From Styela clava (taxonomy: Eukaryota; Chordata; Ascidiacea; Stolidobranchia; Styelidae), in NCBI RefSeq assembly GCF_964204865.1, contig NC_135263.1:12259426-12323425 (forward strand): DNA of 64,000 bases, read 5' to 3'. The position numbers and the translations under genes are program-made. How positions within the stretch are numbered: position 1 is the first letter of the stretch; the number at the start of each line of letters is the position of its first letter. Below the pieces are notes generated by a model that saw only the letters and a program-made list of their open reading frames with translations, had not been told where the DNA came from and did no database searches. This document shows positions 1-10,522 of this stretch, piece by piece.

Positions 1-485
1 GACATCATAACATTTACACGTGCTGGTCCACCGAACTGTGTCGTATGATATTTATGTTGTGTTATTTTTATGTTGTTTCTACGTGACTATTATATGCATA
101 CTGACTACGTCTTCTAGCGACAAGTGCTGAATTTGGGTTTTTCTTGGGTGCATTTTGTGTGTATAATAAATACCGGTAATCATAACCTTATAAAAAAATA
201 TAATCCGTAACTGGATATTTCTAGGTTCGTAGTGCTCACTTATACAGTTGTTTATTTAACAACCTGCCCATTAACTTGATTTGTCTGTCTAAGTCTAAGC
301 GTAAATATATACTGGTTTAAGCTATGATGAAATAGGAGTAGTTTGCGGGAAACGCTGTTAGGAGAGCGGACAAAACCGCAGCTTAGCTTTGAGGAGGCGT
401 ACAGATTTAAGATTTAAAGGTGCTGTCGAAGAAGTGGTTATGAAATAATTCACACACGTACGCACTAAAACTGCTAAAATAAAAT
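1..485. other. intergenic, nothing recognised
   Basis: This is AT-rich sequence without a convincing reading frame or terminal repeats. It contains one copy of the 8-base palindrome TACCGGTA near position 171, which recurs across the window. It ends where the 3' tail of the retrotransposon fragment at 491 begins. Confidence 0.5.
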
Positions 486-490
486 TAAAT

Positions 491-2235
491 TCAGATTCAG
501 ATTCAGATATTTATTTTTCGTCGTGCAAAAACATTGTACATTTAAACAAATGGTAAAAATTAAATAAATACATTGAAAGAAAGAGGTACAATATTTGGAC
601 TGCAATAGACGAGGGATCGCGAAAAGACTATCAAAAGTCATCATGTCAGCGACACCATTATAGAAGCAGATTAAGTCAAACAATACAGAAATAAATCAGC
701 AAAAATAAATGAAACATTTTGGGAACTAAAATGTACGTGAGAACAGAAGATTCGATTTAATAGAAAAAAGCATTGACGAATTTAAACAACTCAACGCCAT
801 GCTCCACCGAGCACGCCAACAACAAAGAAATTGCTGACGTGCGTGACGCAGCATAATGTTGTTGACTACTTGGGGAATTCCCTGCAGCAGCAGCAGTGGA
901 ACTACTAATATAACCAATGAATTATGATTAAGAAAAAGACATATTCAATTTATTTTGGGTTGCAAAGAGCACATATATATTGGAAAATATTAAACGACAT
1001 ATGTGAACTACAATGGATGAAAGCATATTAAAGAAGCAATGACTATTAGAGGTAACTAAAGTTTTTGAATTTTGTCTTTGTTATAAGAGTTCATAATACA
1101 GTTATTTTGTGAAGTGACTTTCATAAGGAGCACATGCTATTAAATAATAAAATAGCAGTAATGGAAATCAATAAGGTGAAAGGATACCTAGCTTATTATA
1201 GAATCTTGAGCAAATAAAGGTAAGAAACACAAGTGCTTTGTGAGAGAAAGTCATGCTCTGTGAGCAGCACATACTATTGGAGTATACCACAGTATTGAAG
1301 AGCAAATAAAATAATAATAATACAAGGATAGTGATAGCATATCATGAGAATAATGACAAGATGAAGGTAACACCCATAATTTGAAAAAAGTGAGTTTCAA
1401 ACAGTCTGAGATACATTTCAACTCTGCCAGCCTACTGACAGATATAAGAATTTAAGTAAAGAAATTTTAGTGCTTTTTTGAATGAATTATAAGTCTTAGA
1501 GCGAAGTGTGTCTTGGAGCGTATTCCAGAGTTTCACACCGATGAATTTAATAGAGCTTTGTGAACGATTGGTAGAAAAGCGAGGCACATGGTATGAGCTA
1601 TTGGCAGCGGAACGAGTTGAATGAGAGTGAACACTCATCTGTTTGACAAAATAGTATTTAAAAGCCATAGGCAGTTTATTGTTTAGGTGTTGGTGCATGA
1701 GTTTCAGTATCTCGATTTTATAAATGTCTGACATTTTGATTATTTGATTCTTATGGTAAAGAGGATCTAATCTTGACATTGGTCCAGCATGGGTCAAAGC
1801 ACGGATAGCCCTGTTCTGTAATACTTCAATCCGGTGTAACAAAGTTTTATTAGCTGATCCCCAAGCTATAATACCATATTGCAAATGAGATTGAAACAGA
1901 GCGAAGTATATCATGCGTAACGTAGACAAAGAAGTATAACGCCTAAGCCGATAAAGCATTCCTACCGCCTTGGCTAATTTAACAGCAGTGTTGGTTATTT
2001 GAATGTCCCATTGCAGTTTGTTATCAATGTGGATGCCAAGATATTTGAATGAGCTAACGTTGTCAAGAATAGTTCCTTCAATCTCAATTTTCACAGATGT
2101 CTGTGATTTGGATTTACTTGGAGCAAACAACATAGTTTTTGATTTATTTACATTTAATGTTAATTTGTTTTGTTTCATCCAATTTGCTACTTTTCTTATT
2201 TCAGTGTTCACTCTGGACTGAAGCAACAACAAGAG
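491..2235 (-). mobile_element. 5'-truncated jockey/CR1-like non-LTR retrotransposon
   Basis: This is the 3' part of a non-LTR retrotransposon on the minus strand. The frame at 1432-2232 encodes the C-terminal part of a reverse transcriptase and its thumb/tail region (266 residues). Landmarks include the block FKYLGIHIDNKLQWD, then LYRLRRYTSLSTLRMIY, then a conserved C-terminal KFIGVKLWNTL. The catalytic FADD region and the whole endonuclease are missing, so the copy is 5'-truncated near 2235, as is typical for target-primed integration. The 3' end at about 491 finishes in tandem TCTGAA units (CAGATT on the plus strand). The fragment at 12033-17705 has the same tail and a closely matching 3' untranslated region, so both belong to one family. 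Clade assignment within jockey/CR1/L2 is inferred from the reverse transcriptase style. Confidence 0.88.
1432..2232 (-). pseudogene. reverse transcriptase C-terminal fragment
   Basis: This 266-codon open frame lies within the truncated retrotransposon and is homologous by eye to the C-terminal part of the frame at 15720-17552 and to the tail frame at 12927-13208. It contains no start context of its own; the first residues simply continue the missing upstream polymerase domain (the RVNTEI...NWMKQNKLTLN block that follows the catalytic aspartates). It is a dead fragment, although the frame is still open, which suggests a fairly recent insertion. Confidence 0.85.
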
Positions 2236-2910
2236 ATTAAAAATCTTTCAATTTTGTTCCAAATCAAAGGCACACTTGTAAAGTCAAAAATATTATCTTT
2301 AGTATGCCTTTTAGATTAACAAGTCGGATATTGTCTCATATCATCACAGGGGAATCACCTACCACAAAAAGACGAACATTTGGTCCGGCGAGCGTCTTTA
2401 ATGAGTCATTGTGAATGATAATTGATAACCCTAGAGTCAGCGGGGTGTAGTTAAATAATTGGTAATATATTCCATATATATTCCAACATTACAAAAATAG
2501 ATTTAAATATTATTGTGTTTTTACTTTCAATTACTAGATATAAGATATGAATTCAGAGAAATTCTGTTATATTTGAAGGTAGTACCCCCAGGCCCCAATC
2601 ACCACATAGTTATCAAACAAGTAACAGCAGCAATCATTTATAGACTCAACATTAGAAAAGGAAAAAAATCACCTAATCTCGTGAGAGAATTTGAAATACT
2701 AAAGAATTGTCTTTGAATTGTGAATCAAGTAGAGAGAGAGAGAGAGTTTATTTGTTTTGTCCACCAGAAAACATACACAACAAAAAAAATATGAATTTAG
2801 TTTTAATATGTATAAAAATGTCTAATATATTTAAAAAAAAAAAAAATTGGTATTTTATTTTATCATAGAAAAAGAGAATCAACTACAAATAAATCCTTAC
2901 CACGAAGTTT
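2236..2910. other. intergenic with a GA microsatellite
   Basis: No gene is visible. A short (GA)n run lies near 2731-2747 and an A-rich run near 2832-2846. The 67-codon open frame at 2513-2716 has no recognisable features. Confidence 0.45.
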
Positions 2911-2914
2911 TGTT

Positions 2915-3238
2915 GTGGATAGGATAGGATTTACATATTTATCCCGGGGGAGAGGAAAGCCGATAAGACGGCTTATCCATATGGCGAACCACGGCCTCTC
3001 GTCCGGTTACCATTCCAAGTCGGGTATGGGATTAGATTTACTGTATTGTTTGTTTTCGAAAGCATGGACTTGGTGGTGGAGGAAGCTGAACCACCCAACG
3101 ACGGCGAGGAGTCCAGCAATCCTCTCGCACATAACCATCCCTGCATGGGATTTTAACCTGCGACCCCACGCAGAGTAGTTAGAGGTGCGGTGGCGAGCGT
3201 ATTCCCAACACTTAGCCCGTTAAGCCACACCGCCGCGC
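2915..3238 (-). repeat. tRNA-derived SINE, copy 1
   Basis: Read on the minus strand this starts with a tRNA-like head containing an A box (TGGCTTAACGGG) and a degraded B box, followed by an unrelated body and a GGATAGGAT-type tail. It matches copies at 9178-9521 and 30907-31265 along nearly its whole length. It lacks the short GTAACCGCTGGTCGG-type segment found in the other two copies. Confidence 0.88.
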
Positions 3239-3740
3239 CATACATACAGTTCATACATACATGAAATATACAGTTCTGTAGTTATATAACGGTCGACCAC
3301 GGTCTGACGGTGCTTCAAGTTCAATCGTTTTGTTTCATGGCGAAGTTAAAGTCAATGATTTTATGTAATTTCTTTCCAATACAGCAATATGATTTACTAA
3401 GGGACAGGTCAAAATTAGAATCTACAACTACTATTTACTTTAATCTTGTTTGAAATAATAAAAAAAAAACGATTATATTATTAATAAATTAAATATTGAG
3501 GTTGAAATTCAATTTTGACACAAGAGAGTTTGTTTCGTTTAGCAAAAAAGACAGTCAACCATACTGAAAAACTTATAAGAGCTATAGCAATATGGGTGAC
3601 TGGGTAAAGCTGTTTTTACCACTAAAACTCTTATAGCTGTATAGAGTTTTTTTCATCATCATTGAATAAAAGCACCGTGTATGCAGTAATCTTACAGTCA
3701 TAATAAGAATGTGCATTGTACTCCTAAACTTGTAATTTTT
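3239..3740. other. intergenic/upstream of MCEE
   Basis: AT-rich sequence without a convincing frame. It must contain the promoter of MCEE, but no clear core element is identifiable. Confidence 0.4.
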
Positions 3741-3749
3741 TCATCGCAG
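3735..3749 (+). promoter_or_regulatory. splice-acceptor-like site before MCEE start
   Basis: A T-rich tract followed by CATCGCAG ends at 3749, 16 bases before the MCEE ATG. It could be the acceptor of a 5' untranslated intron or a spliced-leader trans-splice site; no donor was identified upstream. Confidence 0.5.
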
Positions 3750-3765
3750 AGTATTTGGTTGTAAC

Positions 3766-4257
3766 ATGTTGCGATACAGAGCATATCGTGCTTTAAGGCA
3801 ATGGTGTGCACCACAAAGATGCTTGGCAACTAAAAATTCTGTTTCAAAACTTTTAAAGTTAGGTAAACTCAATCATGTCGCAATAGCTGTGCCGAACTTA
3901 GAGAGAGCCACAGCACTTTATGAGGATGTGTTAGGAGCGGATGTAAGCAAAAAACAGGATCTACCCGAGCACGGAGTTACCACTGTCTTCGTTAATTTAC
4001 CAAACACGAAGCTGGAACTTTTATATCCACTTGGTGAAAACAGCCCCATAGCGGGATTTTTGTCGAAAAACAAAAGTGGTGGCCTTCATCATATCTGCAT
4101 AGAAGTGGAAGATATACATGTAGCTGTGGAAGCATTGAGAGAAAATGGAATTAGAACTCTTACCCAAGAACCTAAAATAGGTGCTCATAACAAACCAGTA
4201 ATATTTTGTCATCCAAAAGATTGTGATGGAATTCTACTTGAACTGGAGCAAGAATAG
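3766..4257 (+). CDS. MCEE: methylmalonyl-CoA epimerase, mitochondrial
   Basis: The 163-residue single-exon frame encodes methylmalonyl-CoA epimerase, which interconverts the D and L forms of methylmalonyl-CoA in mitochondrial propionyl-CoA breakdown, ahead of methylmalonyl-CoA mutase. Residues 1-30 are rich in Arg and Ala and lack acidic residues, as expected of a mitochondrial targeting peptide. The vicinal-oxygen-chelate fold follows, with the expected metal ligands visible: His in LNHVAIAV, Glu in LELLYPLG, His in GGLHHICIEV and Glu near the C-terminus in ILLELEQ. Length is close to the family norm (human about 176). The chosen ATG is the first one after a polypyrimidine-AG site ending at 3749, only 16 bases upstream, which may be a cis or trans splice acceptor. 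A candidate AATAAA lies at 4627-4632. DUS4L follows on the same strand. Confidence 0.95.
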   Translation: MLRYRAYRALRQWCAPQRCLATKNSVSKLLKLGKLNHVAIAVPNLERATALYEDVLGADVSKKQDLPEHGVTTVFVNLPNTKLELLYPLGENSPIAGFLSKNKSGGLHHICIEVEDIHVAVEALRENGIRTLTQEPKIGAHNKPVIFCHPKDCDGILLELEQE

Positions 4258-4626
4258 AATAAGCGGAAAATTATATCCACAAAAATACATTATTCCACAT
4301 TGTTCAACTAACCTGCATCTCAAAATTTACATATGAAAGAAAAAATGGAAAGACAAAACAATAACTCAAAATACATACAGGAGATGATTAATACATAAGA
4401 TTACCTCAAAATATATATGGATGTAAATTCTCTCCAAGCAAAGAGTTAAAGATACCCGTACTGAAAGCCCATAACAAATAGAGACTTGACCTATATATAT
4501 ACTCTTTTGATTATTACTTTCAAATTCAGCAATTGCAGTTCATTAGTGATGGCTAGTTCACAAGGGCAGAAATTTGCAAACAAAAACTCATTTGTCTGGA
4601 ATTACATCATACATATTGCGTCAGAT

Positions 4627-4632
4627 AATAAA
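4627..4632 (+). terminator. candidate polyadenylation signal of MCEE
   Basis: AATAAA, 370 bases after the MCEE stop and about 185 bases before the acceptor-like site of DUS4L. No closer canonical signal was seen. Confidence 0.45.
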
Positions 4633-4801
4633 TTGTATCGTACTAACTATTATCAATTTATTTATCTGTTTTCATTTTTTCCATTATTCATAAATGAGCT
4701 AAATCTTTTAAAATATGATACGAAACGTGTTTTGATAGTGTAATAGCAACAAATGTGACATAGTAGCCATGCGTGTGCACTTATACATAACTGTTTCTAT
4801 A

Positions 4802-4816
4802 TTGCTTCAATTTCAG
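4802..4816 (+). promoter_or_regulatory. splice-acceptor-like site before DUS4L start
   Basis: TTGCTTCAATTTCAG ends at 4816, 40 bases upstream of the DUS4L ATG, and no convincing upstream exon was found. This is the expected arrangement for a trans-spliced downstream gene, but a cis-spliced 5' untranslated exon is equally possible. Confidence 0.45.
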
Positions 4817-4856
4817 ATCAACTCCTTGGATTTTTTTAATAGCGTGTTTTAAGATC

Positions 4857-6202
4857 ATGGTCGAGAGAATATCTATTCCAGATTTGTTGAATGAGGATAG
4901 AATAATAAAAATATGTGCACCTATGGTTCGATATTCTCGTCGAGCATTTAGAATGCTTGTGAGAAAATATGGATGTGATTTGGCATACACACCGATGATC
5001 ATATCAAACTCTTTTGCACAATCGAAACAATGCAGAGATAATGAATTTCAACCGCATGAACTCGATCGACCCTTGGTGGTGCAGTTTGCTGCGAGCAATG
5101 CAAAAGACTTTGCGGATGCAACTGAAATCGTCTTTCCAGATGTGGACGGAGTTGGTTTGAACTGTGGCTGCCCACAACGCTGGGCAATGGCTGAAGGATA
5201 TGGGGCCAAATTGATTAAAAACCCCGAATTAGTACGAGATATCATTAAAACAACAAGAAATAGAATCCCAAGTAATGACTTTTCAATATCAGTCAAGATA
5301 CGGATTCTTGAAACTGAAGAAGGAACAGTGGACATGTGCAGGCAATTTGAAAGCGCTGGTGCGTCATATATAGCAGTTCATGGCAGAACAACAAAAGAAA
5401 GAAATCAACCTCCTCATTATGACATCATAAAGTCAATTAAAGATTCTGTTGATATTCCAGTCGTTGCAAACGGCGGTATCAAAACTCCACATGATATTGA
5501 AAGAATACATGAAATCACAGGTCTCCGAAGCCTTCCCTTTCTAAATAATATGGCAGTAGATTTATTTTCATTTGGAACACAAAGGAATGTCCAAAAAACT
5601 TGGTTTGGCACATTCCTCATTTTAGTATTAAAACCATAAATGTTACTCATCAAAATTAGCAATTACTACCGAAATATAAAGACAGGGAAATCCACCCATT
5701 GTGATATAATTCTTGCCTTAAATTTCTAGAATTAACATAGGTGATCAGACATGCTTTCATTCCCAAATAGCTCACATGGTGTTTGGCGCAGGATCTTGGT
5801 ATTTTACTATTTTGGCATGGTTTACTGAAATGAGGGAACCTGTTGTTTGTAAATATGTTAGTAAAAGTTAATAAGACAATTTAAATTTTGATACTTGCAT
5901 GCCAGATTCACCTCCTAATAATTTTGTTACGTTATATATCTTTAGGTGTGAATGGAGTGATGGTCGCCCAAGGTTTATTGAACAATCCAGCAATGTTTGG
6001 TGGATATGAAAAAACTCCTGTACAATGCATTGAAGATTGGCTATCTGTGACTGAACAGTTTGAAACCATATTTCAGCACTTTCATAATCACTTAATATAT
6101 ATGCAAAAATACACCACCCCTAAGTGGGAAAAGCAAGTTTTTAACAACCTCAAACATAAAAAGGACATACTGGACTACCTATCTCTAAAATATGAATTAT
6201 AA
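4857..6202 (+). CDS. DUS4L: tRNA-dihydrouridine synthase 4-like
   Basis: Two exons, 4857-5520 and 5946-6202, join in phase across a GT-AG intron to give 306 residues (human DUS4L is about 317). The product is an FMN-dependent enzyme that reduces uridine to dihydrouridine in the tRNA D-loop using NADPH. Exon 1 carries the TIM barrel: the ICAPMVRYS opening, VQFAA, the LNCGCPQRWA motif with the catalytic cysteine, the SVKIRI strand, VHGRTTKER and the VVANGGI phosphate-binding turn. Exon 2 supplies GVMVAQGLLNNPAMF and the C-terminal helical region. Reading through the donor gives 40 unrelated residues before a stop, which confirms the intron. AATAAA signals follow at 6296 and 6325. No missing key residue was seen. 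Confidence 0.95.
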
Positions 6203-6295
6203 TGACACGCCATGGACAGTGTGATGCGATCGCTTCAGCTATGGTGGTGAGTGCTACCGATGTTGAGAAAAATTTTATCAATCCTGATACAGTGC

Positions 6296-6330
6296 AATAA
6301 ATTTTGAATAGTTGTGCTTGTATCAATAAA
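6296..6330 (+). terminator. polyadenylation signals of DUS4L
   Basis: Two AATAAA hexamers, at 6296-6301 and 6325-6330, lie 94-128 bases downstream of the DUS4L stop codon. Confidence 0.7.
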
Positions 6331-6580
6331 TGTACGTTAGGTTTTTACAAGTCGTAGTAGCCTCCTACTGTCTGTCTGATATCTGTTGAAATATGTGCTC
6401 TGGCTGGTACAGTGCGCTGAACACACTTTAATAATAATTGCTGGTCAGGATTGCATAATTAGTGCAAGTACTCTTTCGCTCACTACATTCAAAATTACAA
6501 ATGTACATATAACCTGTTTAAGATGGTGCTGACATGAAACTTTATCCAGGAGCCCCGACTTAATTGAGTTTGGATTAGAG

Positions 6581-6783
6581 CAGGGGTGGGCAAGGTATTT
6601 CGACCAGGGGCCAAAATTTTTGCCCAACTAGATAAGACTGTTGGCCATGTAAGTGTGACATAAAAAGTTACATTATATGAACAATATTTACAGTGTTACA
6701 TAGGCAAGAAATGAAAATTTGGTTTTCGTATTGCCGTGGCATGGGTCGGATTTGGCCCAGGGGCCATAGTTTTCCCAAGTCGG
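6581..6783. mobile_element. short hAT-type MITE
   Basis: The left end is CAGGGGTGGGCAA and the right end is an inverted, degraded counterpart (TTTTCCCAAGTCGG). The inner ends carry the pair CCAGGGGCCA / GGCCCAGGGGCC. Flanking 8-base copies GATTAGAG and GACTAGAG differ at one position and fit a hAT 8-bp target-site duplication. It contains no coding sequence. Confidence 0.75.
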
Positions 6784-6791
6784 GACTAGAG

Positions 6792-7190
6792 CCACGATTT
6801 ATCAAAGACTCCAGTATTCGAATGATATTGATTTATACTTAAACTGAGCACTTGTGGGGTCAGGCCAGAGTGACTTGCAATTTGGGTTATGGACGCCCAT
6901 CAAGCACCAATAAATTACCAGCTACTTGTTCCACACTGCCTTTACCATAGCGGTTCAATAATATGCATCAGTACAAATAGGGATACAGTATGTTTGTATT
7001 ATTATATGGATAATTATGCCGCCATGTATAAACAAAATGGAACAGAGCATTTGTCGAATTCTAAAATTTTCTCTTTTGTTGAAATTCTTTGTCAATTGTA
7101 CAAATTTGATTAGGGAAGACCATATTTATTTCATCTATGAGTGTCGCTGCCGATTCCAGTCGCCAGAGAAAATAAATGAAGAACTATTCG
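6792..7190. other. intergenic between DUS4L and RSL1D1
   Basis: Convergent 3' ends meet here. On the minus strand an AATAAA (TTTATT on the plus strand, near 7125) lies about 75 bases beyond the RSL1D1 stop. The open frames here have no recognisable content. Confidence 0.5.
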
Positions 7191-7197
7191 GTAAACA

Positions 7198-8133
7198 TTA
7201 TTTTTTTTCTTTCGTTTTCTTCGACTTGATCTTTCTTTTTCCACTGGATATCCTTAATTTTTTAGACTTGTTTCGTGATCCCAAACCAACCATATTCCAC
7301 ATTGCTTTTTTCTGTTCTCTTCTCCTTTTACAGTCACGCAGATACTCCAACTCACCCATGTCCATATCACGGATATCTTCATGATTATCATTGTAATACA
7401 CTGGAAGTCCGAGAGAATTATCAGTTTTAATATTCAACGAGCAAACATTATTCCAACCCCTCGGAGCGCTTTTCGCAACTTCAACTGCACACGCCATAAT
7501 ATTATCAACAATTTGTGACACTGAGAAAGTCATTTTCCCCGCTGTCATAATGCTGGATGATCCATTACCAGACATAAACCATCTAGTGTTTCCAACGACA
7601 TCGGAAATCTCCTTGCGAAGATCATCACATTCTATATCAACGGGCCACGGATGTTTTCGTTTTTCAAACAAATATTTCCCTAGTAATTTTGGTAAACGAT
7701 GAGATATAGATTTATCACAAAGAAATAGGTCGTACATATCCACCAATTTTCTTCTTGATTCATACTGTCTGTAATCCAATCTCACTTGTCGAATGGGCAT
7801 AAACTTTGTAATTGCAGATACTCCTTTTTCATTTAGAAGATTTTTATAATACTCTTCTGATTTTTCAGCATCATCCTCATCAAAATCAGGTGTGAAAAGA
7901 CATATTTCAGAGTCTTTATATAATTCATGGGGCAACTTTATATATACAGACTTTTCTTTTACAGCAGGAATTTTGTGCAGCGTAACTTGGAGCTGTATGC
8001 AATTATGTTCTTCAAGTAAAGCTTTTTCATTTTCCTTTTTTTGTGCTTTAGCGATGTATTCTTTCAAGGCTTTCACAGCCTTCGTTACTTGACCCTTATC
8101 CAGGGGACATGTAGTTTTCCAAGAATCATCCAT
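7198..8133 (-). CDS. RSL1D1: ribosomal L1 domain-containing protein 1
   Basis: The 311-residue single-exon frame on the minus strand encodes an RSL1D1-type protein, a nucleolar ribosomal-L1-fold factor linked to ribosome biogenesis and senescence control. The L1 domain spans roughly residues 10-250. Family landmarks include the N-terminal Lys-rich helix (AVKALKEYI), LHKIPAVKEKSVYIKLPH, the middle strand with LYDLFLCDKSISHRLPKLLGK-like spacing (here MYDLFLCDKSI), and the C-terminal return strand with GWNNVCSLNIKT. The last about 45 residues are strongly basic, consistent with a nucleolar signal. Vertebrate homologues are longer (about 490) because of a long Lys-rich tail, so this version is compact. 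The first ATG after an in-frame stop was taken. It is convergent with DUS4L. Confidence 0.92.
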   Translation of the reverse strand: MDDSWKTTCPLDKGQVTKAVKALKEYIAKAQKKENEKALLEEHNCIQLQVTLHKIPAVKEKSVYIKLPHELYKDSEICLFTPDFDEDDAEKSEEYYKNLLNEKGVSAITKFMPIRQVRLDYRQYESRRKLVDMYDLFLCDKSISHRLPKLLGKYLFEKRKHPWPVDIECDDLRKEISDVVGNTRWFMSGNGSSSIMTAGKMTFSVSQIVDNIMACAVEVAKSAPRGWNNVCSLNIKTDNSLGLPVYYNDNHEDIRDMDMGELEYLRDCKRRREQKKAMWNMVGLGSRNKSKKLRISSGKRKIKSKKTKEKK

Positions 8134-8139
8134 TATGAG

Positions 8140-8838
8140 TTAAAAGTGTACTGTTTGGCAGTTTCATTTGACTGTAATAAAATTTAATTTTATTAAATAT
8201 GGTAACAGCTAGCCTATCTGGTTTTCTAAATGTCCAACAATTTATCAATTCAAATTACGAATATGATATCTGGATTCTCAGCGTATGGCGGTACTGATAG
8301 ACAAACTCTCAAGCAGAGCAATAATTCTTTCAGTCTGTGGACCGCGCTTTCCCTAAAGCCTGAAAGTCCATCTTAAAAATTATTATGAGTTTGGAAGTCA
8401 ATAAGAATTCAGATTAATTTTTATTAATCTCAGTAATATTACATTCACATGAAATTGTAACAGTCTATTGTGGGTATTATTATTATAAGAGCCACATTCA
8501 ACAAGAAACCTATGCGCAGATGCGGCTGTATGCTGGAATGAGTTGTACCAATGCCCTGTCTGACTAAATGAACACAAGTATTAAACTTTTGAAATGTTCA
8601 CGTGGTTTTTTCATTTCACCATCATGCTCACTTATATCCAGGTTTAAAATGCTCTTACCGGTAACCACTAACAGTCTAAACACAGAATCCAATGCCAATG
8701 CGGAGATCAGATGTTTGCACACAGTAGGCTACCGTGTACTGTTTGAGAGATTTGACTCGGGAATTCACGTGGGTCAGTAGAGCGACCGAGAGCGACATGC
8801 CAGATTCAGTTTTCCGGTTAATTAAGTAAGTAAGTGTT
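8140..8838. other. upstream of RSL1D1, no gene seen
   Basis: It should contain the RSL1D1 promoter, but no TATA box or other element can be assigned. One TACCGGTA palindrome lies near 8657. The 70-codon frame at 8568-8780 shows no family features. Confidence 0.4.
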
Positions 8839-8839
8839 A

Positions 8840-9136
8840 AATGTTTTCCAAATTGCTTCTAAATTTTAGAATTGTTTATCATCATCCAAAAGCGCTTATT
8901 TTCGGGAAATATCTTATATTTTCATTTATTAAAAATAAAAATTTACAAAGTGGAGAATTACGAGATTTTCAAATATACAAAAATAAAACCGATATCCATT
9001 TACTTATGAATACCCCGTTCTTATTCAAAACAACTGCAAAACATGGAACATCAATCATTTAAAATATGTAGGAGAGATTTCTTGCTATCGAATTTTAAAA
9101 ATTCAGGCTAGGTCTTATTTTCGGGAAACCACGGTA
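8840..9136. mobile_element. mariner-like MITE, copy 1
   Basis: It matches the element at 49107-49472 over blocks such as AGTATTACGAGATTTTCAAA-like and ACCGATATCCATTTACTTAT. It ends at TCTTATTTTCGGGAAACCACGGTA, followed by A/T-rich flank. The left terminal repeat is eroded, so the left boundary is approximate. No coding sequence. Confidence 0.7.
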
Positions 9137-9177
9137 CACGCATGGGGTTAAAACCATACAAACATCAAGGACAGTAG

Positions 9178-9521
9178 GATAGGATAGGAGGATAGGATTT
9201 ACATATTTATCCCGGGGGAGAGGAAAGCCGATAAGACGGCTTATCCATATGGCGAACCACGGCCTCTCGTCCGGTTACCATTCCGAGTCGGGTATGGGAT
9301 TAGTTTTACTGTATTGTTTGTTTTCGGAAGCATGGACTTGGTGGTGGAGGAAGCCGTAACCGACCAGCGGTTACGTGAACCACCCAACGACGGCGAGGAG
9401 TCCAGCAATCCTCTCGCACATAACCACCATGGGATTCGAACCTGCGAACCCACGCAGAGTAATTAGAGGTGCGGTGGCGAGCGTATTCCTAACGCTTAGC
9501 CCGTTGAGCCACACCGCCGCG
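9178..9521 (-). repeat. tRNA-derived SINE, copy 2
   Basis: Minus-strand copy of the SINE. The head reads GCGGTGTGGCTCAACGGGCT (A box) with a B box GGTTCGAATCC; the tail carries repeated GGATAGGA units (plus strand 9176-9196). Apparent small frames across this stretch belong to the repeat. Confidence 0.92.
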
Positions 9522-9584
9522 AAATTAAATTTTTTCGTTATCATAATTGGCATAAGAAACAAATATGGCGCATACAAAATTCAA

Positions 9585-10066
9585 TGGATCTTTCCCCCGG
9601 GCATCGATTTCCTTGTTTACTTCCTGGCATTGGCCAATCAGCAAGATGCAAAAAGTGACGTAACAATGCTCCCTTTTCGCATTCGCTCAGACACTTCTCT
9701 CACTCAGACAGATTTTCAAGTGTGGTCGTAAACATTACCTCGTTTTCGCGTTTTTATACTCTATTCGTTAGTTTTCAGTCGTGTTTCGGAAACTCAAATA
9801 TGAACCAGATAATGCAATGATCACTCTGTCTTCCTATGAGTTTTAATTTGATTGCGGTTATAAAAAATCAGTGTAGAAATAGCTGTGATAGACTAGGCTA
9901 AAAAAATTTACCGGTAGGCTACTTTAAAAAAAAACAGATGTTTGCGACGCATATCCCGTTTTACAGGTGCCAACTCGCAAAAGCACTATTAAAAGAGCCC
10001 CATAGATGTTGCAATGGTTAAGTATAGGAAGAATTTTTGGGGGGTCAAATGTCGGCGAGAGGTCCA
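9585..10066 (+). mobile_element. element Z, copy 3 (inverted-repeat MITE)
   Basis: About 480 bp, beginning TGGATCTTTCCCCC and ending in GAGAGGTCCA, which are imperfect inverted repeats. Internal landmarks shared by all copies are AGCAAGATGCAAAAAGTGAC, the CGCTCAGACACTT...CTCAGACAGATTTTCA block and CATTACCTCGTTTTCGCG. The same family occurs at 10523-28160 (split), 27618-28118, 29383-29883 and 40538-41032. No open frame. Confidence 0.85.
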
Positions 10067-10522
10067 TTGCAGGGCTATGTTGTTAAAATATGGTGGCATA
10101 GGAAGCAAATTTGAAATTTTTATGAAGATGAGGCCTAATTTTATGAACATTTCACTATTGTCTTGTAAGCGTACGGCAATGCTGTTTTCCTACTAGATAT
10201 GTAAATATTCAACAGGAAACGTACAAATGATACTATGATTTAAGGCAAACAGTACTTACCAAAATGATAGTAAACGGACTTCGATACAATTATTGCCAAA
10301 ATATCGTAAAGTCTACAAAAAGTTCTGAGCTTTTTTGCTATTTTATTAGAAATTCTACTTTTACACATTACCTGCAAGAATGAATCAATCAAATGCAAAG
10401 GATATGTCATTTTATGGTTAATTGTTTCATCTCGATAATCTTGTCCTTTTTGATTTATATGGAAGAGCTAAAACAAAAATTCATCCTCGATAATATTTGA
10501 ATTCTGAGTAGGGGGCGATCTA
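10067..10522. other. intergenic, nothing recognised
   Basis: AT-rich spacer between two copies of element Z in the same orientation. No frame or repeat was recognised. Confidence 0.4.

Noticed and set aside
2915-3178. 87-codon plus-strand open frame
   Set aside because: It lies entirely within the SINE copy and reads through its antisense strand; other SINE copies break the frame.
5417-5662. Minus-strand frame over DUS4L
   Set aside because: Shadow of the DUS4L exon and intron start.
7892-8092. Plus-strand frame over the RSL1D1 gene
   Set aside because: Antisense shadow of RSL1D1; Phe/Ser-rich because the coding strand is Lys/Glu-rich.
9241-9731. Overlapping open frames on both strands
   Set aside because: They cross from the SINE into element Z and have no protein-family features.
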